In this document: in pieces, positions 39,183-60,222 of the stretch
Numbering within the stretch: position 1 is the first letter of the stretch
Layout: each line of letters starts with the position of its first letter
Origin: Brugia malayi
Lineage: Eukaryota; Nematoda; Chromadorea; Rhabditida; Onchocercidae
Reading direction: 5' to 3'
Length of the DNA: 64,000 nt
Assembly: GCF_000002995.4 (NCBI RefSeq)
Contig: NW_025062477.1
Location: 1,816,001 to 1,880,000, forward strand
Position numbers and translations under genes: made by a program
Notes under the pieces: model-generated
Databases searched by the model: none
What the model saw: only the letters and a program-made list of their open reading frames with translations
Told to the model about the DNA's origin: nothing

Positions 39183-41851
39183 TTATTTCATCTATTTTTC
39201 AATTTCTATAATCGTATAAAAAGTTAATATTTGATCCAACAATTGCTTAATCTTTGCTACTAAATTTAATTAATGCGTAATTTTAATTCGATGGATCGTA
39301 ACAAATTATTTTTATTCAAATACTTTATACAATGAAAAAAATTTTTAATGGATTAAAAAAATTTATATATGAATAAGTGTGCAAAAAAAAATTGGAATAA
39401 TTGAAAAGTAAAGGAAAATAAGAAAGGAATTATATGTGTGCCATTGGATTAGAAGAAAAAGAAAAGAGCAAAAGTTTAAAAAAAAAAAAAAATTAAGTTT
39501 TTAATATGAGAATGAAATTTTTTTTTTTTTGGAAGAGAGAATGATAATTTTTTTTTTTTTTAGCAGACTTATTTAAGTAATTTTATCATTCTTATCATTT
39601 AGACGATGGATTATTTTTCAAGTGTATTCCAAAAAAATGCTTCAAATTTTAAGTTTTGAAATGAATATTTGCTTCATGCATTTATGAACTTTTTTTTTTT
39701 TATTAAAATGAGAATAGATTATGAACAATAACTAATCTTTCACTAAAATGACGAAAATAGTGAAAATTACCTAAATAAATTTGTCCAAAGAAAAAAACTA
39801 TTAATAATTTATTTCACAATTTTTTTATTTGATAATATTTTAGAATAAGGAAGAAACAAAACAAAACAAATAGCAAAAAATTTTTAGTTTGTTTGATATT
39901 ACATCAAAATTATCAAATAAAAAATGATTAAATTAATCGTATTAAATGCAAAATCATGGATATTATGAAAATTATTTCATATTTTCAATTAAAATTAATA
40001 AATTTGCAGTGTGGAATTTTGCAAAAATTTAATGCTGAAAAGTTGGAATTTTTCGAAATTAAAATAAAAAATAAAAATTAAAAAAAAAAAAACGAAATGG
40101 GAAAAATAGCAACAATTGAATCAGCTGTTATACAACAAAATATTTGTACATAATAAACATTAACTGGGATGAATTGAAATTTGTTTACACTGAAACATAT
40201 GACGACGATACATCTCATTAAAAGGTTTTTATGACTAGAAAATATGAGAGTAATTGGAGAAGAAACGATGATTATTTCATTTCATTTCATTATTGTTCGT
40301 GCATTGATATGATAATTGCACATACACAAATGTATAGTTATCATAATAATACTAATAAATATGTACATAAAGTGACAATAATGAAATGAAAAAAAATAAA
40401 TAATAAATATGTTATGAACCAGAATTATTGATTAGTTTTTTTTTTTTTTTTTAGAATCTTATTTTTACAAATTAGGAAAAAAAAGTTATTTACTTTGTTT
40501 TAATAAAAATTATTATAGCATAAACAAATGAGTGAAACAAATAAAATGTATGCAAAGTAATTAGATTTTTTCCTTCTTTTATTTTTAAAACTTATAAACA
40601 TTTTTAGGAAAAGTAATTGTTGCTAATAACAAATTTTCCTTTTTTTTTTTTTTGAATGGAAGCTTTTTTTTAAGAATGAAATTTTTGATTAACTTTAGCA
40701 TTTTTCCTTCTTCAATGATTCTTTTAAGCAGATTTTTTTCTTTACTAAAGAACAAATAAATATTTATGTTGAACAAAAATTTGCAACAAAAACATTTTGT
40801 TCTTTCATCTCTTTCTTCATTTTTCACTTTATTAGTAAGTTAGATTTAAAAATTTATTCTAAATCAACAAGTACATTGCAACATATTTAGATAACTTTGA
40901 TTGTGTTCTTTTGTTGCTATTATTGTTGTTTTGAATTAACAATAATTAATTGCTGTTAAACTTTATCTTTTCCTGTTTATTTGTTTATTTTTATTTTTAT
41001 TTTTTTTTTTTTGTCAGAGTTAGCCATGAACAATTAAAAAAATTTATTCATTTAATGTTACATACCACAAACAATTATTATAGCTAACAATATGAATGAA
41101 AAACTGAACAAACAAAAAAGCAAAAACCGAAAAAAAAAAAAAAAAAAAAAAAAAACATTTTTAAAATTGGTATATTATGTGAAATTAGCAGCACCACTAT
41201 ATTTGCCCAATAATTGTTTTACATTTTACATATTTAAATTATAACGTTTGGGAAAGGATCTAAATATCTTTTGTATATATTTCTTTTCGAATTATATTTG
41301 AAATTAACGAAAATGTTAGCTTATTAATTAAGTAGGAATAAACTTAATGTTATATACTGCTTATAAATAGTTGACTTAATATTATAGAAAAAATAAATGT
41401 ATGATCTGAAGATATTGCCTGAAAATAATCAGAAAATATGGAATTAAGAATCTAATTACATCAATTACACGTAAAATTGGCAGCATTACCATTCCTGTGT
41501 ATAATAAATATTTTAAATATTCTTGAAAAACAAGAAAAAAAATCAAGGATCAGCTAAAAGTGTAAATACAACAGAGATATTTTAAGCATACGTGAGCTTA
41601 CGTGAACTGTTTTTATGGGAGAAATTTCTGGAAAGATTTATTTGAATTAAAAATATATAAATTAAATAAGCAATTAATTATATGAAAGCAATTTTGTTTC
41701 TTGAATATTAGTTTCATTTAATTCATTGCTTCATCAATCAATCATTTATCAATTGTATCTTTCAATAATGTAGCTTATATTACTACCGTATATTATTTGA
41801 TAGACTAATACCATCAACTGATACTGTAATGAATGAGTACTGTAATAAATT

Positions 41852-43230
41852 TCAAATGAAACCCAATTCTTGAAACCATATAGCGATGAATAAGAAGAAC
41901 ATAATGAATAATGGTATAGCAATAGCAGCTGCTACTACACGACCAAATGGTACTGCAAGAAAAGAATAAAAGGTAAAATTAGAATGATTAATTTATAATT
42001 ATGTTATCTATTCATTATAAAAGAAAGGGACCATTTCATTTATTAATTCATAGAAACTCAAAAAGTCAGGAAAGTTGAAATTTTTTTAATGTAAATAATT
42101 TAAGACGTTTAAGAAAAATTGATAATTTGTGGTTTTTTTTTTTTTTTTTTTTTTGATTATCCAAAAAGTTTGTATATATTTCTTTCCATAAGTTTTACAT
42201 TAAAATTTTAATCTTTTTTCGGGCGTTAAATAATACCATATATGAAAATAAAAACTAACTTCGCTTTTTTGTTAGAGTTTGTAAATTTTGTTTTGAGATA
42301 ATTTTTTCATATGGCATTTGCACCATTATTTCATCTTGAGGTACCGGAGTCCGTGTAACAACCTTATATTCCTAAATAATTTTTTTTTTTTTTTTTTTAA
42401 TTTTTTCATATGGCATTTGCACCATTATTTCATCTTGAGGTACCGGAGTCCGTGTAACAATCTTATATTCCTAAATAATTTTTTTTTGTTTATAAAATGA
42501 TAGATCATTTGAAGAAGAAATTATAATTGTAATTATGTTTAACAAATAAACGTTAATTTAATTAATGCCTGATGGATATGCTAAACAGTAAAGTGAAAAA
42601 AGTATGATGAATTAAAAATTGATAGCACTATTTTTTATGCAAAAACATCAAAGGAAGAAAATTTAATTTTGTTATATATTGAAATAACTTATCTCAATCC
42701 TAACATGGATTAATTCAAGTCCTTTTTCAAAAAAAGAAAAAAAAAAACATAATGATTTTAATAAATTTAGGTTACATTGAGGTAGGTTACAGGTGTGACA
42801 CTCGCAAGTGAAATAGGCACAGGACTAAAAGTACCGCTACGTGGCCTTTCGTATTTCTCGTAGGTTTCCCTGGATGAGAGAAAGTCTGCTACGGGAAGTT
42901 CATTTCTTCTGGAAAACAATATGTATGTATAATATTTCAATTATAATTTATAATTAGGATAGAAAATAGAAATTCTAAGTAAAATATTAAAAAGTTAAAC
43001 ACTCAAAAGACATCTTTTTCTTATAAAAGTTTATAATATATCAATTTAGGTTGCCTTATTAATTAGCTAAAAATATCTGATAATGATGTTGCAACGGAAA
43101 TACATGAAATGATAAAGTAAACAAATAATCAATAATTGAAATTACTAATCTAATATTGGAATTATTTTAGGAAATATGAAATTTACTGAAATTTAGACAT
43201 AAAATGAAATATAACTTACTTGGAATACAT
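41852..43230 (-). CDS. Small tail-anchored membrane protein, 4 exons, ~113 aa, family unknown
   Basis: Exons are 43220-43230 (11 nt: M Y S plus two bases, donor GTAAGTT), 42791-42908, 42260-42371 and 41852-41952. Phases run 2, 0, 1 and all agree; the stop is TGA at 41852-41854. The N-terminal ~80 residues are polar (MYSKRNELPVADFLSS..., RPRSGTFSPVP, TRTPVPQDEIMVQMPYEKI) with several S/T-P sites. A basic TKKR then precedes PFGRVVAAAIAIPLFIMFFL, one ~23-residue membrane helix about ten residues from the C-terminus. There is no signal peptide, so a tail anchor with the bulk in the cytosol is inferred. Exon 2 has two in-frame GTAACC donors 15 nt apart (42790 or 42775), adding or omitting VTYLN. 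Exon 3 has an extra partial copy upstream. The phase does not allow fusion to the bisphosphatase gene. No family is recognised and the ATG context is weak, but the splice chain is coherent. Confidence 0.62.
42299..42478. repeat. 99-bp tandem duplication of the exon-3 acceptor and 5' part
   Basis: The segment from AATTTTTTCATATGG through CTAAATAAT at 42299-42380 recurs at 42398-42479 with a period of 99 bp. The only clear difference in the coding part is C at 42362 versus T at 42461 (Val versus Ile codon). The two copies are separated by a run of about 19 T. The near-identity indicates a recent event or an assembly duplication. Confidence 0.9.
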
Positions 43231-45194
43231 TTTTTTTTCCTTTTAATTAATAAATTATCATATTGCAAAATTGAAAGATGCAGTAGAAGAATAAAACGAT
43301 TCTGCAGTGCTAAAGTTATAAAACAATTTGCAATTTTGATTAACTTTTTAGATTTAAAAAAAACCAATAATTAACGAATGAATTTTCAAACAGTTAGAAA
43401 ATTATGCCTTAAACTTTTTATAAATTTGCAAAAAATGCAAATTTATTTCACTTCAAAAAAAAAACAGAATGAAGCAAAAATTACCATCCTTAGCACTAAA
43501 ATTAAAACTTATTACAAAAAAAAAAAAAAAAAAAAAAAAAAAACAAAATTATTTGTATATGTTTATGAAATTTGATAGAACTGTAAAATTTTTTCAGTCA
43601 TTTTAAAAGAGAAAATTCAATTTTAACAACAAATTCAAATCAGATCAATAATTTATCACATACAATATATTAGTCTAAATTGTATCAATGAAAATAAAAA
43701 CAAATTAAAAACTTATCAAAATTTCTAAATACTATTTATACGTACATGTTTATGTGTGTCTGTGTATGTGTATGTGTATGCATGTGTATGTGTGTGTATG
43801 TGTGCATGTATACACACATATGTACGAAGTAAACAAATATAAAATAAGTGAAATTTCATGAAAACATTATAATTTCTCATTTATTTTCATAAATTTATTA
43901 GGATGGAAGAAAGAAAAGAACACCGATGAATTTGAAAAAGAAATGAAATTTTCTTTTTTTCTTTCTCAATTCTAAATTGATGAATAGATTTTTGTAGTAA
44001 AAATATACATATATGCAATGGAAAATAAATTCACAGAAGGGAAAAAAAGGAAAAGATGAAAGAAGAGAAGAGAGAAGGAAGGAAGAAAAGCAATGATTGA
44101 AATGAGAGATAAAAAAGTTTTATTTAAAATCGTCTTATTCGTTCATTTTCAACCACTTAATTCATTCATTCCTTTGAAATTAATTTGATTGTAAAATAAA
44201 AATATAGAAAGTCAATCAATTTGCTTTTAGTAAAATTAATTTTACCACCTAATTGTCATTTTTCAAATCTTCATTTCCATTTTGTAAATTTTTGATAATG
44301 TTAAAATTATGCGTGAAAAGAAGAAAAAACCAATTGCATATTTTTTTTTTTTTTTTTACAAATTTGAAATCGATAATTAGAAGAACAAATAGAACATATG
44401 CAAATTCGAAAATTAAATCAAATTCAGAAATATAACAGGCAAAAAAATTGCAAATTGTGAGTTCATTAGCTACAATTCAAAAAAATATCGCAAATTAAAA
44501 TTTCGAAAAAATGAAGAGAAATAAAGATATTTTTTGAATTTTAAAAATTTCTCTTATACATTCGAAAATAGAAATGCATTTCATGCTTACATTACAATTT
44601 TAAGTTTACTTATTACTATAAAGAAACGAATAAATATTAGCAAAAATTTATGCATAAATTAATCGAATTCTAAAATAAAGTTTTTTTAAAATACTTTTTG
44701 CATCTGATTCGCAATACTGAATTCCTACGGTGTCAATGCACAAACATGATTGATTGATAAGATACAGAACTTACTCGATTATCAGTAATATTACTTTTTT
44801 TAAAAGCATGCAATAATTGCAGTTATATTATAATTTGAGGTATATAATAAGTGAAGATTAATTATTAATTGCATTTTCTGCTCATTAAGCATATTCTTAA
44901 ATTATAGATGAAGAAAATGGTTTAAAGCAAATTAAAATTTGACAATACATTCAATTTTTATTTTTGGTCGAAAATGATAAAAACTAAAAAAAAAAAACCA
45001 TTTTAAAAAGCAGAAGGAAGGGAGAAAAAAAAAAATGCAATATGTGTTAGCTGTCTATCCAATGATATAAATATCATATATTATAAAATAAGCAATATTA
45101 TTCTTAGTTATTACTATTGCTGCTACTAGTTAATTATAATTAACTACTACCTGAAAGGGAGGCAAAAACAGGTAGTGGCAGTGAGAACAATAGC

Positions 45195-45210
45195 AATAAT
45201 CATAATAATA

Positions 45211-45297
<87 letters not shown>

Positions 45298-45391
45298 GTA
45301 ATAATAATAACAATAATGATAATAATAATGTTAATAATAATAATGATAATAATAATAATGGTAATAATAATAACAATAATAATAATAATAA
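45195..45391. repeat. (TAA)n trinucleotide repeat
   Basis: Nearly 200 bases of ATA/TAA triplets have a pure core at about 45214-45297 and decaying TAG/TGA/TAC variants to the right. The open frame encoding poly-isoleucine across it is not a gene. A shorter interrupted relative lies at 51838-51945, in the 3' region of PFKFB. Confidence 0.95.
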
Positions 45392-46525
45392 ATGATAAAA
45401 GTTGTAAACAATAACAAAAGGTATTGCAGATTAATTCCTATCGTCTTTTACTTTCATTTCATTTCTTTCATTTAACAAACATTTCGCCATTTCAAAATGA
45501 TTCACATCGCTTTCATTACGAATTCTATAAACAAACAACATTGATACAATCAATCAATCATCTTTTCGTTATAATTTTCTAACAAATTCATAAAAGCAAT
45601 CGCGGTGATTCTACGAAAAATGAGAGGAGAAAGGTAGTAGTACGGGGAGAATTGTAGTGAGGCAGAGTTTTGGGTAGCTTATAAATCGATCATCAACAAG
45701 TTTTCTTGTTGCATAATGTTTTTATGCACACATATAAATTGAATACAAGAAGAAACGGAGAACGGAATATATATTGCAAATAATTTACTGGAATATTAGA
45801 AAACAACATATTTTAAAAATAATTGTCGGGATAGCATATGGCAAAATATATTTGAAATAATTTATTGGAATGATATATGACGGAATATGCTAGAAACAAT
45901 AGAATATGCAATCTAAAACTGAAAAAAAAAAAGGTGTCTTTCTAGATTTAATCTTCAGTATATTTTGATGAGAGGAAGAAAGACAAAAATAAGTGAGATA
46001 ATTCCCTCTTTTTGCCACTAAAATAAATCAGAAAAATTCAAAAATTGAAAATGACATGATAGAATCGCTTCAGTAAATGATAAAATGTGAAAGTTCCGGA
46101 AATCCGAACTGTGCTAAAATACCAACGTATCGACTGTTTTGTTTGTCTGTTTCACTTGTTTGTTTACTGAAAGTTGGTTGATTACATTTTTTTGATATTT
46201 CATGAATAATTTTACAATGATACCCATTGTTGCACATATTAAATTGATTCTTTTTTTTATTTATTTACTTTCTAAATTTCATGATATTAATATCCCATTG
46301 AATAGCGGAAGAAAGCATTATGAAATTGGCTGGAAATAACTTTGAAATCCAAATTTTACCACAAATTTTCATGAAAAATGTCCTTGTTCAAATGCAGTAA
46401 ATTCAAAATCAAAAACCGCGGAGTGATCATGAAAATCGCTATCGATACCACATCGCAACACTATATTATCCAACAACAAAAACACTGGACTATGACAGTT
46501 AATGAATATCAAAATGAGTATTGCA

Positions 46526-47283
46526 TGACCCATTTGGCTAACAAGGTGTGCACCCATACTGATACGTCATGACCCATTTGGCTAATAAGGTGTGCACCCA
46601 TACTGATACGTCATGACCCATTTGGCTAATAAGGTGTGCACCCATACTGATAATCATGACCCATTTGGCTAACAAGGTGTGCACCCATACTGATACGTCA
46701 TGACCCATTTGGCTAATAAGGTGTGCACCCATACTGATACGTCATGACCCATTTGGCTAATAAGGTGTGCACCCATACTGATACGTCATGACCCATTTGG
46801 CTAACAAAGGTGTGCACCCATACTGATACGTCATGACCCATTTGGCTAACAAGGTGTGCACCCATACTGATACGTCATGACCCATTTGGCTAACAAGGTG
46901 TGCACCCATACTGATACGTCATGACCCATTTGGCTAACAAGGTGTGCACCCATACTGATACGTCATGACCCATTTGGCTAACAAGGTGTGCACCCATACT
47001 GATACGTCATGACCCATTTGGCTAATAAGGTGTGCACCCATACTGATACGTCATGACCCATTTGGCTAACAAGGTGTGCACCCATACTGATACGTCATGA
47101 CCCATTTGGCTAACAAGGTGTGCACCCATACTGATACGTCATGACCCATTTGGCTAACAAGGTGTGCACCCATACTGATACGTCATGACCCATTTGGCTA
47201 GCAAGGTGTGCACCCATACTGATACGTCATGACCCATTTGGCTAGCAAGGTGTGCACCCATACTGATACGTCATGACCCATTT
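46526..47283. repeat. 44-bp tandem satellite, 17 full copies plus one partial
   Basis: Copies start at 46526, 46570, 46614, 46657, 46701, 46745, 46789, 46834, 46878, 46922, 46966, 47010, 47054, 47098, 47142, 47186 and 47230, with a truncated copy at 47274. The unit reads TGACCCATTTGGCTAACAAG, then GTGTGCACCCATACTGATAC, then GTCA. Variants are few: TAAT or TAGC for TAAC, one 43-mer lacking a base at the GATACGTCA end, and one 45-mer with an extra A. Because 44 is not a multiple of three, the open frames through it cycle through all frames and are not coding. The unit is GC-richer than its surroundings. Confidence 0.97.
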
Positions 47284-50200
47284 GTCTGTGCGGAAGTGTG
47301 CGTGTGCGTGTGCGTGGCTGTTTGCGCACGTCTCTGTCTATATTATATGTGTTATTAATATGCAAAACATGAAAGAATAACTTAGAATAGTATTAATTCT
47401 AATAATAAATTCGTAAACATACAACAAAGTAACATCCTAGTAAGAAAAAATTTCAGTTTAAGATACAATTATGAAATTAAATGAGGAAAAGGGAACAAGA
47501 GAGAGAAGCGAGAGGGTGGGAGAGACTATTAAATGATACTATTTACATGATAAACTATTTTCTTCCTCATAATTAACTATCATAAAAAAATTTAAAAAAA
47601 TGACCGAAATTTGAAATTTAAAAAAAAAAAGTAAGGGAATAAAAGAAAGCACCGCTTACAATGAGAAAAGAACTTTAAATGATAAGGAAATGAAAATGAA
47701 ATAGAAATGGTCATATCATCATATCGATCAAATCATTTCGCCATTATTCCTTCAAGTGAATGTTTTTCGTCTAAACGAAGAAAAAGATGACAGAAATTTT
47801 ACAATAGCACAATTAATTTAAGTATTTTCTGAATAACTGAAGTAACTATAAGATTAATTTAATTTTATTGAGTGAAATTTTTACCATTGATTCTAACAAA
47901 TTGCTTTCATGATATTGGATGTTATATATTAAAGATTAGAATAATTAAATTTTAATCAGATTTTTCATTTTTTGAAAAAGTGAGTGGAAGTATCTTTTAG
48001 TTTAATTGATTTGTATGGTCATTTTTTCATGAAAGATATGCAATTAAAGACGAAATAGAAAGAAATTAATTTGTTTCCATAAATTTTTTTTATGAAATAG
48101 CATAGGACAAATATAGAAGGAGAGAATGGCAGAACAGAGAGAAAGAGAAGCATTTATAAAATATCATTTCAAGTCATCTTTTCACATACATTAAAATAAA
48201 CCTTGGCTTACAATTTCAAAAATTAGAGCTACAATGCACATTTCCAAAAAAAGGTAAAAAAATAAATTAAAGAGAAATAAGTTTGAAAATATGAAAAGAA
48301 AAATGCAATTATATTGGAAAAAGACAAATATTTTAGATTAATTTAATTCAAAAATTTTTTTATTTCACAGTTTACCGATAAATTTCATTCAAAAAAAAAA
48401 AAAAAAAAGAAGAAAAAGAGAGAAAATAGGGGGAGAGAGAGAGAGAGAGAGATGATGGAAATGTTCCTATTTCAATGGCACACTTATATTAAAAGTTAAA
48501 TTAAAAATTATTTAACTCCTTGAAAAGTGTTATTGACATATTTTAACAATACTTTCCAATTATATTCACTCCAATTTAACATTTTCAAAAACGGTTTTAA
48601 AATTTTGAAAACATTTAACAAAAATAGCAAAAAACAAAAATACGACACATTTTTCAAAAATATTATTGTTATTATTGAATTTCAAGAAAAAAAAAAAAAT
48701 TCAACAAAAAATTCGAAATTTATTGAAATTTTGTTTTCACGCAGAAAATGTACACAAGTGATTTTTACGTGGAAAAAGCAAACATGATATAGTATTGCTA
48801 GGCAACCGATTTACTTAGTATTAGTTAGTTTTAGTTTAGCCAATAATTGCCCAGTTATAGCATAAAAATCTAAACTGAATATTTGAAATTTGAATTTTTC
48901 AAATTTTATTCCCTTATTGAGAAGAATGAAATTGTTTCATAAAAACAATTAAATTTCAAACTAATTTAACAAAAATAATACTAATGAGAGTGATTTGACG
49001 ATTCACAACATAGAAAAAAACTGCAAAATTTTTGCATTTTATTTTTCACCTTTTTTTGATAGTACTAGTGATAATAATTATATAAATATATAATTAGTAA
49101 AAATCTATTAATAATTCGAAAAGGGAGACAAAAAGACAGAGAATGAGAAGGGAAAAATAAAGTACTGATCAGGAAAGTTTCAAAAAAAAAAAAAAAAAGA
49201 GGAATTGGAAGAAAATAGCTGTTAAATTTAAGCATATATATGATAAGAAATAAATTTACATTTAAAATTTATTCTTCCTTTCTTCTTCCCATCGATTCGT
49301 TCCTTTCAGTTAGTAGATGTGAAACAAATAATACTTCGTATTTTGTAATTTCCATCGTATTTGCATATAGTAATAATTAATTATCGAAAGGAAGCAACAC
49401 TCGATAATTGAACGATAAAGGAATAAATACACATATATATATATACACTATACCATTTGATCGTTTAATCTCGAATATACCATTTAAACATTGTTTTTTG
49501 TTAATATTTTATTTTGTCAGGAATTATCTGAAAAGAAAGAAAAAAGATAAATGCAGAAAAAATAAATTAATTAAGAAACTATTTTAATTACATTAAAGCA
49601 TTTAAAGGCATAAAGGAAGTTTAAGCTAAAGAAAGTGATAAAAAATAAAATAACATAATTGCAAATATTAATATGCCATGCATATTTACTCTATATTTAA
49701 TTAATTTAAGTTATTATTAATTCTATATTTTAAAATTTTATTGATTTTTTAAATTATTATTAATTTTTTTAGTATATTCCTTCATTGGTTGCAATTTTTT
49801 TCCACTCCATTTTTTTTTTTTTTTTTTTTTTCTTTTTCCTTTGTCATTCTTATTACTGTAAAATCATCATTACCGTAAGATTATTACTGTAACATTTTGT
49901 AGAAAGCAAAGAGAAGCTATAGAACAAAAATGAAATCAAATAATGGAATGCTTGCAGTAGAATATGAAATAAAAGTGTAGTAGATGAGAGAATTGAAAGT
50001 AATCATTGGTTGACAACAAAGATATGATAAATAATTGAATTTCAAACAAAAATCATCAAACATTTTATTTTAAAAAATGTATTGGTATGCTGACGATAAG
50101 TATGACGTGATACATGGTTAAGTTTAGTGAAGAAAGAAGAAAGAAAAAATTGGAAATGAAAGAATGATTAACTTTAAACTGTCGTATTGTACGTCAAAGA

Positions 50201-51759
50201 TCACTGGGAAAAATTTAACAATTATTCACCTAACAATCTCTTACTTTTTTTATGTCAATGAAATATCGTTATTTAGTATTGCAATAATAATTAGTATTGT
50301 CTTAATATAATAATTACCATATTATTGCAAGGAAAATAATTTCAAATTATAAAGAGTTTGAATGCTTAGTGAACGAAAAAAAAAAGAGAAATTGGAAATG
50401 AAATAATACATTTTCCAAAAATTTCGATTCATCAGGAATAATTTTGATTGAAGAATTAATGCTTCAATAATTTAAAAAATTTAATAAGAATTGAATTTCT
50501 AATGTTATATGAAGAACGAACCTAAATTCTAATCATTTCATTTTGCTAGCTGATTAATGGATTGTATTAGAATATTTGCTTAATAACCAGTTAATGAGTA
50601 ATATCATCATCTTCTCAATGTTGTTTAGAAAATCAAACAATTACATCTGTCAACAATTTAATTAATTTGTAGTGATAGGGAAAAACAGAGAACAATTACG
50701 AATTTAAATAAATAATTTGAATGAAATAAAAAAAAAAAAAATCAAAAAAATATGGCTAATAGCAACTAACTATCAATTCATGCTAATGCGATAGCATAAA
50801 AGCTTAAACCAAACAAAAATTTAACTTCAGACATTGACAAAATACAAAAGCTTAATTTTAGACGCAGAACACGTTGATGATAATCGATGAAAAATGCACA
50901 TGCAAAATAAAAAATAACATAAATATTCATACCACATGAATGTATGACAGAGATTAAAATGTTTTCTTTAGATTTAAATGTCACAACAGATGTGACACCG
51001 AAACTATGCTGTTATACCATTCACTTAAAAATGTTTAAAAAAAAGCAAAAGGCATATCTCTGTTTTATTTTTAAAAACATTTATTCATTTAAAGTCTCAT
51101 TACATAATTTAATTATTCATTTTAATTCATTCAATTTTTCGTTTTTTTCGACTAAAAGTTTTGTGACATAACATTTCTTATTTTTTTTTTTTTTTGCTTT
51201 TCTTTCTTTAAAAATCTTTATTCAATAACAATTTGAGGCTATGTTTAATTATCAAAGAATAAATAAAGCTGCAGCTATTATATCGCTTTTATTTACATAC
51301 TTATTTACCCATTTATTTACTTGCTATTTGTTTATTTGTTTATTGGCTATTTGTTCATTTATTTGTTTACCAATTCGGTACAGAAATATATCAAATAAAT
51401 AAATATAAAATATTTACGAAATCTGTTTTTGAATATAGCGGTGAATAAATACATATACAAGAAAAAAGCAAAAAAAAATTAAACATATTGCTAATCATCA
51501 AAAAAAAAAAAAAACCAACTGGCTAATTTCTGATTTAGTAAACATTAACTAATTGACTTATCACTTTTTAGCACTGATTGATTTTTTTATAAAAGCTATT
51601 CATTTAATAAAGGAATTAGCACATTTTAGTGATTCATAATTGGTTATTTTGTTTCTTTTCTAATATTTTTAATTTCTTAAAAATAAAAATTTTTTCTTTA
51701 TTTCTTGTTTATTAAATTTTATTTAATAAAACATAAAGAATCAGTAAAATAAAACTTAC

Positions 51760-60222
<8,463 letters not shown>

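Larger units (their letters stand above)
32691..41851. other. 9.2-kb spacer upstream of DOP1
   Basis: No convincing gene. It contains a (TA)n tract at 32760-32811; a GC-richer stretch at about 32.9-33.8 kb with a 46-codon plus-strand open frame at 33322-33462; a CT-rich patch at about 35400-35520; nested inverted repeats at 37191-37285; (GATA)n at 37335-37360; GT-rich DNA at 39034-39182; and many homopolymers. The GC-richer part next to DOP1 is the likeliest promoter region. Confidence 0.55.
43231..51759. other. 8.5-kb repeat-bearing spacer downstream of PFKFB
   Basis: It contains GT-rich DNA at about 43745-43815, a long (TAA)n tract (45195-45391), the 44-bp satellite (46526-47283), a GTGCGT-rich flank (47284-47335), (GA)n at about 48435-48455 and many poly(A/T) runs. 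The remaining PFKFB 3' exon(s) and UTR must lie in the right part of this region. I could not fix them: acceptor-like sites at about 51000, 49530 and 45145 each give an immediate or early stop. A minus-strand polypyrimidine stretch ending in an AG lies near 45625 but leads to no convincing exon. Confidence 0.5.

Noticed and set aside
38981..39227. Three overlapping Cys/Val/Tyr/Met-rich open frames
   Set aside because: All come from GT/GTAT low-complexity DNA; no splice context or conserved motif.
45175..45414. Open frame rich in isoleucine
   Set aside because: It is only the translation of the (TAA)n repeat.
46526..47283. CRISPR-like array
   Set aside because: The units are contiguous and identical throughout, with no variable spacers, and the genome is eukaryotic. 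It is a tandem satellite.
50778..50984. 68-residue minus-strand open frame as a gene or PFKFB tail
   Set aside because: The most plausible upstream acceptor near 51000 enters in another phase and stops within about nine codons. The frame has no recognisable motif.
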